Assembly: GCA_002296055.1 (NCBI GenBank)
Contig: DBHE01000110.1
Coordinates: forward strand, 1 to 22,576
Source of the DNA: Pseudomonadaceae bacterium UBA836
GTDB lineage: Bacteria; Pseudomonadota; Gammaproteobacteria; Pseudomonadales; Pseudomonadaceae
Reading direction: 5' to 3'
DNA: 22,576 nt
Shown: in pieces, positions 13,372-21,467 of the stretch
Layout: each line of letters begins with the position of its first letter
Position numbering within the stretch: the first letter of the stretch is position 1
The notes under the pieces: model-generated
Told to the model about the DNA's origin: nothing
The model's database searches: none
The model's input: only the letters and a program-made list of their open reading frames with translations
Translations under genes and position numbers: made by a program

Positions 13372-15540
13372 ATGTCTGCCGATCAACACTGTCACGCCGA
13401 CCATACCTGCTGCTCTGGCGCCGCTGCGGTGCCAACCGCCAAGCTGGAGCCGCAACAGGGTAGCGTGCTCAGTCGTATCCGCATTGTGCAGATGGACTGT
13501 CCGACCGAGGAGCGCCTTTTGCGCGGGGTGCTGGAGGGGCGGCCGGAGGTGCTTGAGCTGCACTTCAACCTGCTGCAGCGGGTCATGACTGTACGCCATT
13601 TGCCGCACGGCCTGGACGCCGTACTGGCGGCCATCGACAGCCTGGGCTTCAGCCCCCAGCTGCTCGGTGATGAACCGGCGCCTGTCGCGCCCATGCGACC
13701 CTGGTGGCCGCTGGCCGTCGCCGGGGTGCTGGCACTGGGCGCGGAGGTCAGTCATTGGCTGGACCAGCCCGGCTGGATTAGCGCCTTGCTGGCGCTGGCA
13801 GCCATTGCGCTGGGCGGGCTGGACACCTACCGCAAGGGTTGGGTGGCGGTACGCCACCGCACCCTGAACATTAACGCGCTGATGAGCATTGCGGTGACGG
13901 GGGCGGTGCTGATTGGGCAGTGGCCCGAGGCGGCTATGGTGATGGTGCTGTTCAGCCTGGCTGAGCTGATCGAGGCGCGTTCGCTGGCGCGCGCTCGCGA
14001 TGCCATTGGCGGCTTGCTGGCGCTGACGCCGGAGCAGGCCAATGTGCGCCAGGCCGACGGCAGCTGGGCGCAGCAGCCGGTTGCCGAGGTGCCCGTCGGC
14101 GCGCAAGTGCGGGTGGGCCCGGGCGAGCGCATCGCGCTGGATGGCGAGGTAGTGGAAGGGCGCTCCAGCGTCGACCAGGCGCCCATCACCGGTGAGAGCA
14201 TGCCGGTCGACAAGCAGCCGGGGGCGGTTGTCTACGCCGGCACCATCAACCAGTACGGCAGTCTGGTTTACCGCAGCACGGCTGCTGCTGGTGGCACCAC
14301 TCTGGCGCGTATCATTGAGGCGGTGGAGCAGGCGCAGGCCCAGCGTGCGCCGACCCAGCGGTTGGTAGACCGTTTTGCGGCCCGTTATACCCCCGCAGTC
14401 TGCCTGTTGGCCCTGCTGGTCGCCGTGCTACCGCCGCTGTTGCTGGATGGCCAGTGGCTGGACTGGGTTTACCGCGCGCTGGTGCTGCTGGTGGTGGCCT
14501 GCCCCTGCGCACTGGTTATCTCCACGCCGGTGACCATCGTCAGTGCGCTGGCTGCCGGGGCCCGTCGCGGCATGCTGATCAAGGGCGGTGCTTATCTGGA
14601 ATTGGGCGGCAAGCTGAACCTGATCGCGCTGGACAAGACCGGTACCCTGACCGAGGGCCGTCCCAAACAAACGGACTTTGAGCTGCTGGCCGGGGACTCG
14701 GCCGAGCAGGTGCAGCAGTTGGCCGCCAGCCTGGCGGCGCGCTCTGAGCATCCGGTCTCGCGCGCTCTGGCCAGCGCCTGCGCCCTGCCCCGGTTGGAGG
14801 TGGCGGATTTTGCCGCCCAGCCGGGGCAGGGTGTCAGTGGCTTGATTGCAGGGCAGCGCTACCACCTGGGCAACAGCCGTTTGCTGACGCAACTGGGCCT
14901 GCGCGAAGACGCTCTGGGTTGGCAGGTGCAACTGCTGCAGCGCGAGGGCAAGTCAGTGGTGTTGTTGTGTACCGATGAGCAGGTGCTGGCGCTGTTTGCG
15001 GTTGCCGACACGCTCAAGGCCGGTAGCCGCGATGCGGTGCGTGAGTTGCACGCGCTGGGCATCGATACGCTGATGCTGAGCGGTGACAACGCGCCCACGG
15101 TGCAGGCTATGGCCACCCAGGTTGGCATCGACCAGGCGCTTGGCAACCTGCTGCCGGCGGACAAGCTGGAGGCCGTGCGTGGCGAACGCGCGCGCGGGCG
15201 TTGCGTCGCGATGGTGGGTGACGGCATCAATGACACCCCGGCGCTGGCGGCGGCGGACATGGGCTTTGCCATGGCGGCGGCGGGCACCGACACCGCGATA
15301 GAAACGGCCGACGTTGCTCTGATGGACGATGATTTGCGCAAGTTGCCCGCGTTTGTCCGCCTGTCGCGTCAGACCGTGCGGGTGCTGCGTCAAAACATCT
15401 GGTTGGCCGTTGGCTGCAAGGCCCTCTTCCTAGGCTTGACCCTGATGGGGGCCGCGACGCTGTGGATGGCGGTATTCGCGGACTTGGGCGTCAGCCTGCT
15501 GGTGGTAGCAAACGGGCTACGGATGCTGCGAGAGGGCTGA
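13372..15540 (+). CDS. cadA: Cd(II)/Zn(II)/Pb(II)-exporting P1B-type ATPase CadA
   Basis: An inner-membrane ATPase of 722 residues that expels divalent soft metals from the cytoplasm. The first 16 residues are rich in His and Cys (H6, C7, H8, H11, C13, C14). The heavy-metal-associated domain at 32-95 has MDCPTEE instead of the usual GMxCxxC, as in other Pseudomonas CadA-type pumps. The transmembrane CPC motif is at 377-379, the actuator TGES at 273-276, the phosphorylated D421 in DKTGTLT, the nucleotide-domain SEHP at 458-461 and GDGIND at 616-621. Every catalytic motif is present. AGGAAG lies 7 bases before the ATG. It is controlled by the adjoining cadR and its operator. Confidence 0.95.
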   Translation: MSADQHCHADHTCCSGAAAVPTAKLEPQQGSVLSRIRIVQMDCPTEERLLRGVLEGRPEVLELHFNLLQRVMTVRHLPHGLDAVLAAIDSLGFSPQLLGDEPAPVAPMRPWWPLAVAGVLALGAEVSHWLDQPGWISALLALAAIALGGLDTYRKGWVAVRHRTLNINALMSIAVTGAVLIGQWPEAAMVMVLFSLAELIEARSLARARDAIGGLLALTPEQANVRQADGSWAQQPVAEVPVGAQVRVGPGERIALDGEVVEGRSSVDQAPITGESMPVDKQPGAVVYAGTINQYGSLVYRSTAAAGGTTLARIIEAVEQAQAQRAPTQRLVDRFAARYTPAVCLLALLVAVLPPLLLDGQWLDWVYRALVLLVVACPCALVISTPVTIVSALAAGARRGMLIKGGAYLELGGKLNLIALDKTGTLTEGRPKQTDFELLAGDSAEQVQQLAASLAARSEHPVSRALASACALPRLEVADFAAQPGQGVSGLIAGQRYHLGNSRLLTQLGLREDALGWQVQLLQREGKSVVLLCTDEQVLALFAVADTLKAGSRDAVRELHALGIDTLMLSGDNAPTVQAMATQVGIDQALGNLLPADKLEAVRGERARGRCVAMVGDGINDTPALAAADMGFAMAAAGTDTAIETADVALMDDDLRKLPAFVRLSRQTVRVLRQNIWLAVGCKALFLGLTLMGAATLWMAVFADLGVSLLVVANGLRMLREG

Positions 15541-15575
15541 CCTGAAAGCGAAACAGAATTTTCACTGGACTAAGG

Positions 15576-15598
15576 CTGTTTTCTGCAACAGACTGTTG
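15576..15598 (+). other. Overlapping small hairpins downstream of cadA
   Basis: CTGTT-TTCTGC-AACAG (15576-15591) and CAACAG-A-CTGTTG (15586-15598) share the AACAG segment, so the two stems cannot form together. They lie 36-58 bases past the cadA stop and about 110 bases before the small peptide gene. The stems are short and may be chance; a weak terminator or operator is possible. Confidence 0.25.
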
Positions 15599-15704
15599 TC
15601 TATGGATGTTGACCATGGTGGTAACGGCTGCCAATTGAGTCAGCGCTTCTGCGAATAAAAACAAGATAGGCGTGCCGCACTGAATGGCATGCAAGGAGCA
15701 CATC

Positions 15705-15860
15705 ATGAATTCTCGCTATTCCGCATGGCTGCTGCCCGGCGTCTTCGCCACGGCGCTCTGTGTTGTCAGCCTGCTGGCATCGGCTCAGTCCGAGTTGGCG
15801 GTGCAAACCATCGCCGGTATTCCGGTCGCCCCCTTCGCCGATATTTTCAATCGTTTCTGA
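15705..15860 (+). CDS. 51-residue exported or membrane-anchored peptide, unknown function
   Basis: A short gene with a strong ribosome binding site (AAGGAG, 7 bases before the ATG), which is the main reason to believe it. The product starts MNSRYSAWLLPG and has a hydrophobic core at about residues 8-27 (WLLPGVFATALCVVSLLASA), followed by a 24-residue polar tail ending FNRF. ASA before QSE at residues 25-28 could be a signal-peptidase site, leaving a mature peptide of about 24 residues; otherwise it is a single-span membrane protein. It has one cysteine (C19) and no motif I recognise. It lies between cadA and the DUF2946 gene on the same strand and may belong with the downstream receptor locus. 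Confidence 0.6.
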   Translation: MNSRYSAWLLPGVFATALCVVSLLASAQSELAVQTIAGIPVAPFADIFNRF

Positions 15861-15903
15861 CGCCGCGCTTCCTGTCCTGACTTATGGTCCGGCCTCAGTA
15901 GAT

Positions 15904-15926
15904 CGCTGCGATCTTTCGTCGCAGCG
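15904..15926. promoter_or_regulatory. Perfect palindrome upstream of the DUF2946 gene
   Basis: CGCTGCGA and TCGCAGCG are perfect 8-base arms around a 7-base loop. An overlapping repeat, GATCGC-T-GCGATC, spans 15901-15913. It is 44 bases after the peptide stop and 36 bases before the next ATG. It could end the peptide transcript (no T-run) or act as an operator for the DUF2946-receptor genes. Confidence 0.35.
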
Positions 15927-15962
15927 CTGCCGGCCCGTCTGCGCTGCTGCTACACTGCGGCC

Positions 15963-16334
15963 ATGACGCTGAGCCCCGCCCGCCGATCCCTTACTGCCTG
16001 GCTGCTATATGCCAGCCTGCTGCTGAATGTGCCGACCTGTGGTCTGGCGCACGGGCAGATGCTGGGCCTTGATCTGAGTGGCGCGGGCATCGTGTTCTGC
16101 TCCATGGGCAGTGGCATGATCAACCTGGGCGACGAAGACGCTTCCGGCAGCGGCATGCTGGCGGTCAAGTGCCCGGTGTGCGCCGTGGTGCTGGGCATGG
16201 GCTTGCTCTTTGCGCTGGCCTGGCTGAGCTTGCTGCGGCGCCCGCAACGGCTGCGCCCTTCGGTCGTCTGCTATATCCCTAACCCGCGTTATCTCTGGCC
16301 CTCAGCCAATCCCCGCGCCTCGCCGGCGTTCTGA
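15963..16334 (+). CDS. DUF2946 family protein
   Basis: A 123-residue protein of unknown function, recognised by its N-terminal signal or anchor segment (about residues 10-25, AWLLYASLLLNVPTCGLAHG), a central polar part and CPVC at 70-73 followed by a second hydrophobic segment (74-91). The cysteines C26, C46, C70 and C73 and H30 could bind metal. DUF2946 genes are often found beside TonB-dependent receptors or copper genes in Pseudomonas (from memory), as here. No ribosome binding site precedes the ATG; TACACT at 15951-15956 could be a -10 element, so translation may be from a leaderless or nearly leaderless message. The TonB-receptor gene follows after 89 bases. Confidence 0.78.
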   Translation: MTLSPARRSLTAWLLYASLLLNVPTCGLAHGQMLGLDLSGAGIVFCSMGSGMINLGDEDASGSGMLAVKCPVCAVVLGMGLLFALAWLSLLRRPQRLRPSVVCYIPNPRYLWPSANPRASPAF

Positions 16335-16423
16335 CCTGTACCTCGTTTTCCATTCGCTGCGCTGCATGACGGCTTCGGCTACCTGCGCGCGCGAGCCTGT
16401 GTACCTGTCAGGAATGACCTTGC

Positions 16424-18598
16424 ATGAAATCGACTTACCCGCTGTACGTTGGCGCACTGCTGTGCGCGCCCTTTGCCATGGCTGCCACCGAGCAGACCAA
16501 TGAGCAAGCCACCGAACTGCCCGCTTTGCTGATCACCGGTCAGCAAGGCTCGAGCAATGCCCTGCAACTGGATACCTCCGCTGAGTCCGGCTCGCGCCTG
16601 GGGCTGAGTGTGCGCGAGACGCCGGCCTCGGTCAGTGTGGTGGGCCGCGAGCAGATTGAGCAGCGCGACGCGCTGGATACCCAGGACATTCTCTCCGGTG
16701 TGCCCGGCGTTACCGCAGCGTCGCCGCCCGGCCAGGCCGGCTTTGTATCCTGGCGCGGCTTTACCGGCTCGCAGGTGACGCAGATGTTCAACGGCATCAC
16801 CGTGCAGTACGACAGCATTGCCGCGCGGCCGGTCGACAGCTGGATCTTTGACCGGGTTGAGGCCATCGGTGGTGCCTCCAGCTTTTTGAATGGCGCTGGC
16901 GGCGTTGGTGGCTCAATCAACTACATCACCAAGCTGCCGAACCCTGCCGAGTCCTTCCGCGAGGCGCGCATTCGCTATGGCAGCTTTGACAGCAGCGAGC
17001 TGGCGCTGGGCGTCAATCAACTGCTGAGCGAGGGTCCGGTGCGCAACACCCTGCGGCTGGATATCAGCCAGACCGATAGCAACGGCTGGGCTGACCGCGA
17101 AGAGCGCAGCGCCTTCACCGGCGCGCTATCGTTGCGCACCGATTTCAACGAGCGGCTGTCGCACACGCTGGCGCTGGAGTATCAGAACGAGCAGGTGGAT
17201 AGCCCCTACTGGGGCACGCCGGCGCTGCAGCCGCTGGGCGGTGAGATGAAGGTCGATGACAGCCGCCGTTTCGAAAACTACAACGTCGAAGACGGGCGTT
17301 ACGAGCAGCGGGTGCGCTGGCTACGCTCGATCACCGAGTATCAGCTGAGTGACCAGACCCGGCTGCGCAACACGTTCTACCACTACAACACCGAGCGCGA
17401 TTACCGCAATCTGGAGCGCTATACCTACAGCGCCGACAACAGCCAGATCAGCCGCTCGGCTGCGCTACTGCAGCGCCACGATCAGGAACTCAACGGTAAC
17501 CGCGTGGACCTGCTGCACCAAGGTACGCTCTGGAAACGGCGCAGCGACTGGTCGCTGGGGCTGGACTACAGCCACAACGTGCAGACCCGTTACCCGCGCT
17601 CGGTCTCGGCGGTTTTTGACGTGGTAGACCCGGATAACTTTGCGCCGGGCCAGTTCTACGACATACCCGGGATGACCCCCGGCCATGACCCGCAGCGCAC
17701 CAACGAGGTGGATACCTGGGCGCTGTATCTGGAAAACCGCACCGAGCTGACCGACCGCCTGGCGCTGATCAGTGCCCTGCGCCACGACTGGATTGATCTG
17801 GAGGTGACTAACCATCAGACACCCTCGGCGACCAACCCTGCGTTCTTCAGCCAGACCTACGAGCCGACCACCGGTCGTCTGGGGCTGGTCTACCAGCTCA
17901 CGCCGGCAGCTAACGTCTACGTGCAGTACAGCACGGCAGCGGACCCGCCGTCCGGCATCCTCACCACCGCCAGCTTCAGTCAGGTGCAGGACTTTGACTT
18001 GACCACCGGCGAGCAATGGGAGGTTGGCAGCAAGCTGGATTTCCTGGACGGCCGCGGCTCAGCCACCGTGTCGCTGTATCAGCTGGAGCGAGAAGACCTT
18101 TCCACGGCGGACCCGAACAACCCCGGCCAGACCCTGCCGGTCGGCAAGCAGTCTTCACGCGGTATCGAGCTGGCAGCGGCGCTGCAGGTAACCGACAGCG
18201 TGCGCGCCGAGGGCAACATGGCCTGGGTGGATGCCGAGTACGACGAGTTCAACGCCAATGTTGGCGGCAGCGCGGTGTCTTATGCGGGTAACCGGCCAAG
18301 CAATGTGCCCAAGCGAGTCGCCAACCTCTGGTTGACCTGGGCGCCGCGCAACGACTGGGAGCTGGGGCTGGATACCCGTTATGTGTCCTCGGTCTACGCC
18401 GACTCGGCCAACACCCTGTGGGTGCCGTCCTACACGTTGTTCGGAGCGCACGTGCGCTACCAGCTCAGCGCCGAGACCGAGGTGACACTGCGCGGGCGCA
18501 ACCTGACCGACGAGGTGTACGCCCGTCAGGCCGGCAGCAGCATGCTGTATCTCGGTGCGCCGCGCAGCGTCGAGCTGAGCTTGCAGACACGTTTCTGA
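16424..18598 (+). CDS. TonB-dependent outer-membrane receptor (siderophore-type)
   Basis: A 724-residue outer-membrane beta-barrel that imports a bound ligand using TonB energy. A signal peptide spans residues 1-20 or 1-21 (cut after AMA or AMAA). A likely TonB box (ALLITG) lies near residue 35. The plug domain (about 60-165) includes RETPASVSVVGREQIEQ, GVPGVTA and the family motif FLNGAGGVGGSINYITK. The barrel ends in the expected aromatic residue (TRF). The family pattern is that of the siderophore-receptor group. No N-terminal signalling domain is present, so it does not directly control an ECF sigma factor. The ATG is preceded by AGGA at about 10 bases. It lies between the DUF2946 and PepSY genes; the ligand could be a ferric siderophore or another metal chelate. 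Confidence 0.93.
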   Translation: MKSTYPLYVGALLCAPFAMAATEQTNEQATELPALLITGQQGSSNALQLDTSAESGSRLGLSVRETPASVSVVGREQIEQRDALDTQDILSGVPGVTAASPPGQAGFVSWRGFTGSQVTQMFNGITVQYDSIAARPVDSWIFDRVEAIGGASSFLNGAGGVGGSINYITKLPNPAESFREARIRYGSFDSSELALGVNQLLSEGPVRNTLRLDISQTDSNGWADREERSAFTGALSLRTDFNERLSHTLALEYQNEQVDSPYWGTPALQPLGGEMKVDDSRRFENYNVEDGRYEQRVRWLRSITEYQLSDQTRLRNTFYHYNTERDYRNLERYTYSADNSQISRSAALLQRHDQELNGNRVDLLHQGTLWKRRSDWSLGLDYSHNVQTRYPRSVSAVFDVVDPDNFAPGQFYDIPGMTPGHDPQRTNEVDTWALYLENRTELTDRLALISALRHDWIDLEVTNHQTPSATNPAFFSQTYEPTTGRLGLVYQLTPAANVYVQYSTAADPPSGILTTASFSQVQDFDLTTGEQWEVGSKLDFLDGRGSATVSLYQLEREDLSTADPNNPGQTLPVGKQSSRGIELAAALQVTDSVRAEGNMAWVDAEYDEFNANVGGSAVSYAGNRPSNVPKRVANLWLTWAPRNDWELGLDTRYVSSVYADSANTLWVPSYTLFGAHVRYQLSAETEVTLRGRNLTDEVYARQAGSSMLYLGAPRSVELSLQTRF

Positions 18599-18643
18599 TG
18601 CACACGCGCCGTGGGCCTGTCGGCCTGCGGCCAGGAGACTCCG

Positions 18644-20122
18644 ATGAAACGCTACCTGTACCTGTGGCATCGCTGGCTGGGGATTGGCCTGTGCCTGTTT
18701 ATGGCCATGTGGTTCTTCTCCGGCATGGTGATGCTCTACGTTGGCTATCCCAAGCTGACGCCGCGTGAACACCTGGCGCACTTGCCGGCATTGCCAGTGG
18801 CTGATTGCTGCGCCGCCCCGTTGCAAGCCGGCGTGCCCTGGCACGATGGGCTGACGCTGAGCACTATCGGTGGCCGGGCGGTGTATCTGCTGCCGCGTGC
18901 CGGCCAAGCGCCAACGGTGCTGGATGCGCGCACCGGCCAGCCTGTGGAACCGGTGAATGCCGCGCAGGCATTGGCTGCTGCCGAGCAGTTTGCGCCGGGG
19001 GCACCCGCCGAGCTGCAGGCGCGGATCGACGAGGATGCCTGGACCCACTCGCGCGGGCTTGATGCGCACCGCCCGCTGTACCGCATTGCCCTGCACGATG
19101 CCCAGCGCCAACTGATCTATGTCTCCAGCCAGACCGGTGCGGTGGTGCGCGATGCCAGCGGCACCGAGCGGCTGTGGAACTGGGTCGGCACCTGGCTGCA
19201 CTGGCTGTACCCCTTACGTGGCAACGCGCTGCAGCCGATCTGGAGCAACACCGTCATCTGGCTGTCGCTGATTGCCACCCTGATGGCACTGCTGGGCATG
19301 GTGCTGGGGGGGCTGCGTTGGCGGCGCAGGCCCTATCGCAATGGCAGTCACTCGCCCTACCGGGGTTGGGCGCGCTGGCACCATTTGACCGGGCTGGTGG
19401 CCGGCGGGCTGCTGGTGTGCTGGATTTTCAGCGGCCTGATGTCAATGAACCCCTGGGGTCTGTTCAGTCGCAGCGCCGCGCTGGACACCACGGCCTTCGC
19501 GGGCCAGCCGACGGCGCCACCGGCGGATAGCGGTGCACTGCTGCAGCGTTTGCAAGCGGACGGCTGGCGACCAGTTGAGCTGCAGTGGCGCCAGGTGGCC
19601 GGCCATTACTGGGTCACTGCGCGTAGCGCTAACGGCGAGCAGCGGGTACTGGATGGGCACAGCGGCCAGCCGGTTGCGCAGCTGCCCGTTGAGCTGTTGC
19701 ACGGCGCCATTGCTGCCATGGCGCCACACAGCCAGGTGCAGTTCGACTGGCTGACCGACTATGACTTTTACTACTACCCGCGCACCGAGCACAGCATGCT
19801 GGGGCATTTGCCCAAGCCTCTGCCGATGCTGCGGGCGCGCTTTGATGATGGCCGTTGGGTGGAAGTGGACCCGGCTACCGGTGAGCTGTTGAGCCAGAGC
19901 ACGCCGGCGCGACGGGTCTCGCGGGTGTTGTTTGCATTACTGCACAGCTGGGACTGGCTGCCGCTTTTGGAGCGCCGTCCGCTGTGGGACATCTGGATGG
20001 TTGGCTTCAGTCTGGGCGGTTTGCTGATCAGCATCAGCGGGGTAGTGCTGGGTTGGCGGCGGTTGCGGCTAAGGAGCAAGCGTCGACAGGCGCTGGCGTC
20101 CAGTGTACGCCTGATGAGGTAA
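18644..20122 (+). CDS. PepSY-TM domain protein, possible ferrisiderophore reductase
   Basis: A 492-residue inner-membrane protein with about four membrane segments (roughly 11-35, 203-225, 247-268 and 457-479) and large periplasmic parts between them. Histidines sit next to the segments: LWHRW at the N-terminus, TWLHWLYPLRG, RWHHLTGL and LLHSWDWLP. These are the positions where PepSY-TM relatives such as FoxB bind heme and reduce ferric siderophores in the periplasm (established for that family, inferred here). The ATG at 18644 has AGGAG 6 bases upstream and begins with the typical KRYLYLWHRWLGIG; an extension to 18611 is unlikely. It starts 45 bases after the receptor stop and is probably co-transcribed, so receptor plus reductase would form one uptake pathway. 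Confidence 0.88.
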   Translation: MKRYLYLWHRWLGIGLCLFMAMWFFSGMVMLYVGYPKLTPREHLAHLPALPVADCCAAPLQAGVPWHDGLTLSTIGGRAVYLLPRAGQAPTVLDARTGQPVEPVNAAQALAAAEQFAPGAPAELQARIDEDAWTHSRGLDAHRPLYRIALHDAQRQLIYVSSQTGAVVRDASGTERLWNWVGTWLHWLYPLRGNALQPIWSNTVIWLSLIATLMALLGMVLGGLRWRRRPYRNGSHSPYRGWARWHHLTGLVAGGLLVCWIFSGLMSMNPWGLFSRSAALDTTAFAGQPTAPPADSGALLQRLQADGWRPVELQWRQVAGHYWVTARSANGEQRVLDGHSGQPVAQLPVELLHGAIAAMAPHSQVQFDWLTDYDFYYYPRTEHSMLGHLPKPLPMLRARFDDGRWVEVDPATGELLSQSTPARRVSRVLFALLHSWDWLPLLERRPLWDIWMVGFSLGGLLISISGVVLGWRRLRLRSKRRQALASSVRLMR

Positions 20123-20139
20123 GGCCGACGCAGGCGACA

Positions 20140-20164
20140 TTGCGCCCTGCAGTGCAGGGCGCAA
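20140..20164. terminator. Perfect palindrome between convergent genes, likely bidirectional terminator
   Basis: Two 12-base arms (TTGCGCCCTGCA and its complement) meet around a single central base. The palindrome sits 17 bases past the PepSY gene stop and 6 bases past the lipoprotein gene stop. There is no T-run on either side, but its position between converging genes and the perfect pairing favour termination. Confidence 0.65.
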
Positions 20165-20170
20165 GAGGAT

Positions 20171-20380
20171 TTAGCGCTCCATCACCTGTTTGACGCTGGT
20201 GGCTGGGATCGCCTGCTTGCGTCCCTCTGCGTCTTCGAAAATGTACATGCCCGAATCCGGGTCCAGTTTGGGTTTGTTGTCGGTAGTGATCATCTGGCCA
20301 TCGTTGGTACTGATGATGTACTCACTGGAGCAACCAGCCAGAGCGGCTGCGCAGACCAACGCTATAAGCAGGTGTTTCAT
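20171..20380 (-). CDS. YgdI/YgdR-type small lipoprotein
   Basis: A 69-residue lipoprotein with a signal peptide and lipobox LAGC (lipidated C17). The mature 53 residues form a small beta domain with YIISTNDGQMITTDNKPKLD, GMYIFEDAEG and AIPATSVKQVME, the usual pattern of the YgdI/YgdR (DUF903) family. A serine at the position after the cysteine favours outer-membrane sorting. The ATG at 20378-20380 has AAGGAG 8 bases upstream; a GTG nine bases further upstream overlaps that site and can be dismissed. It is convergent with the PepSY gene. No function has been shown for this family to my knowledge. Confidence 0.88.
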   Translation of the reverse strand: MKHLLIALVCAAALAGCSSEYIISTNDGQMITTDNKPKLDPDSGMYIFEDAEGRKQAIPATSVKQVMER

Positions 20381-20470
20381 GGATAACACTCCTTGTGCAT
20401 ACAGCGCGCATCACACCCCGTGATGCGCTGCTTGATTCACCTTAGACCTGCTTTTTGTAACCCGCCACGC

Positions 20471-21325
20471 CTACTGGTTCACAGCATTGGGGTCGATTGA
20501 CGCGCCGGCGCCGAGTTCGTCGCGTTGCCGCGCCAGTTTGGCACCCTCGGCGGCGGTAAAGGCAAAGGTGCGCTCCGGATCAGCGGCTCGCATCTGCAGC
20601 GCGGCCAGCTCCATGCCTTGGGCGACGATGATGTCGTGCTGACGCTGCTGCAGGCCATCAAGGATGGTACGGGCGGCGTCATCCGGATGGATGCCATTGT
20701 CGATATTGGTGTCCGAACGACCGCGCGCGGCGCCGCTGCCCTCTAGTGCGTTGCTGGCGATAGCGGTGCGCACTGAGCCCGGCAGGATGACGCTGACGCC
20801 AATGCCGTAGGCCTGCTCGACTTCAGCCCGCAGCGCTTCAAAGTAGCCGACCACGGCGTGCTTGGCACCGCAATAGCCGGTGCGCAGCGGCGCGCCAAGC
20901 TTGCCGGCCACCGAGCTGACCACCGCCAGCTGACCACTGCCTTGTTCGACCAGGCGCGGCAGCAGTAGCTGGGTCAGGGCGACAGGGGCCAGATAGTCGA
21001 TGTCGATCAGTTGGCGGTAAACCTCAAAGCTGGTGTCCAGCGCCAGGCTGCGCTGGCTGACGCCGGCGTTGTTGATCAGCAGGTCGATGCGGCCCTGCCA
21101 TGCCCAGGCCTGCTCTACCAGCTCCGGCAGGCGGTCGTAGTCGGTTGTTTCAAAGGGCAGCACCAGGGTGCGCTCAGGGGCCAGCGCGGCGAGCTGCTGC
21201 AGCGCCTCGACCCGGCGACCGGACAGAATGACGGCGGCGCCGTCGGCCAACAGCGCCCGGGACAGGGCCTCACCGATGCCCGACGAGGCGCCGGTAATCC
21301 AGACTACGCGCGAAGCAAAGCTCAT
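20471..21325 (-). CDS. Classical short-chain dehydrogenase/reductase
   Basis: A 284-residue NAD(P)-dependent oxidoreductase. It has the cofactor-binding TGASSGIG (11-18), NNAG (85-88), the catalytic serine S138 in VVSSVAG, and Y151/K155 in YCGAK. SGRR after the second strand suggests an NADP preference. The C-terminus is about 35 residues longer than a minimal SDR. The ATG at 21323-21325 begins MSFASRVVWITG; GGAG lies about 11 bases upstream, slightly far, and no better start exists. It stands alone between the lipoprotein and the unknown exported protein, all on the minus strand. The substrate is not predictable. Confidence 0.9.
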   Translation of the reverse strand: MSFASRVVWITGASSGIGEALSRALLADGAAVILSGRRVEALQQLAALAPERTLVLPFETTDYDRLPELVEQAWAWQGRIDLLINNAGVSQRSLALDTSFEVYRQLIDIDYLAPVALTQLLLPRLVEQGSGQLAVVSSVAGKLGAPLRTGYCGAKHAVVGYFEALRAEVEQAYGIGVSVILPGSVRTAIASNALEGSGAARGRSDTNIDNGIHPDDAARTILDGLQQRQHDIIVAQGMELAALQMRAADPERTFAFTAAEGAKLARQRDELGAGASIDPNAVNQ

Positions 21326-21400
21326 GATTGTTGTTCTCCGTTGTTGAGCGGGCGGCAGCGGCCCGGGGAGGCCCACCTTATGCCCAGCTTTGTCACGGAG

Positions 21401-21420
21401 ACTGTCACGCGGGTGACAGT
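21401..21420. promoter_or_regulatory. Perfect 20-base palindrome upstream of the SDR gene
   Basis: ACTGTCAC-GCGG-GTGACAGT has perfect 8-base arms. It lies 76 bases before the SDR start and 48 bases past the stop of the exported-protein gene. The GTCACG unit also recurs at 21392-21397. It resembles a dimeric repressor operator more than a terminator, because no T-run follows on the minus strand. Confidence 0.45.
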
Positions 21421-21467
21421 TGGCCGACGGCGCAGGCCAGAGGCTGGCGCTGCGCCTTGGGTCAGCT

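Noticed and set aside
13294..14106. N-terminal extension of the cadR frame across the operator and cadA
   Set aside because: It would run through the cadR-cadA promoter and antisense to cadA. The MerR N-terminus MKIGELA begins at 13293 with its own ribosome binding site.
15861..16423. Fur box upstream of the DUF2946 or receptor gene
   Set aside because: No stretch resembling GATAATGATAATCATTATC was found in either gap, so iron control by Fur cannot be claimed from the sequence.
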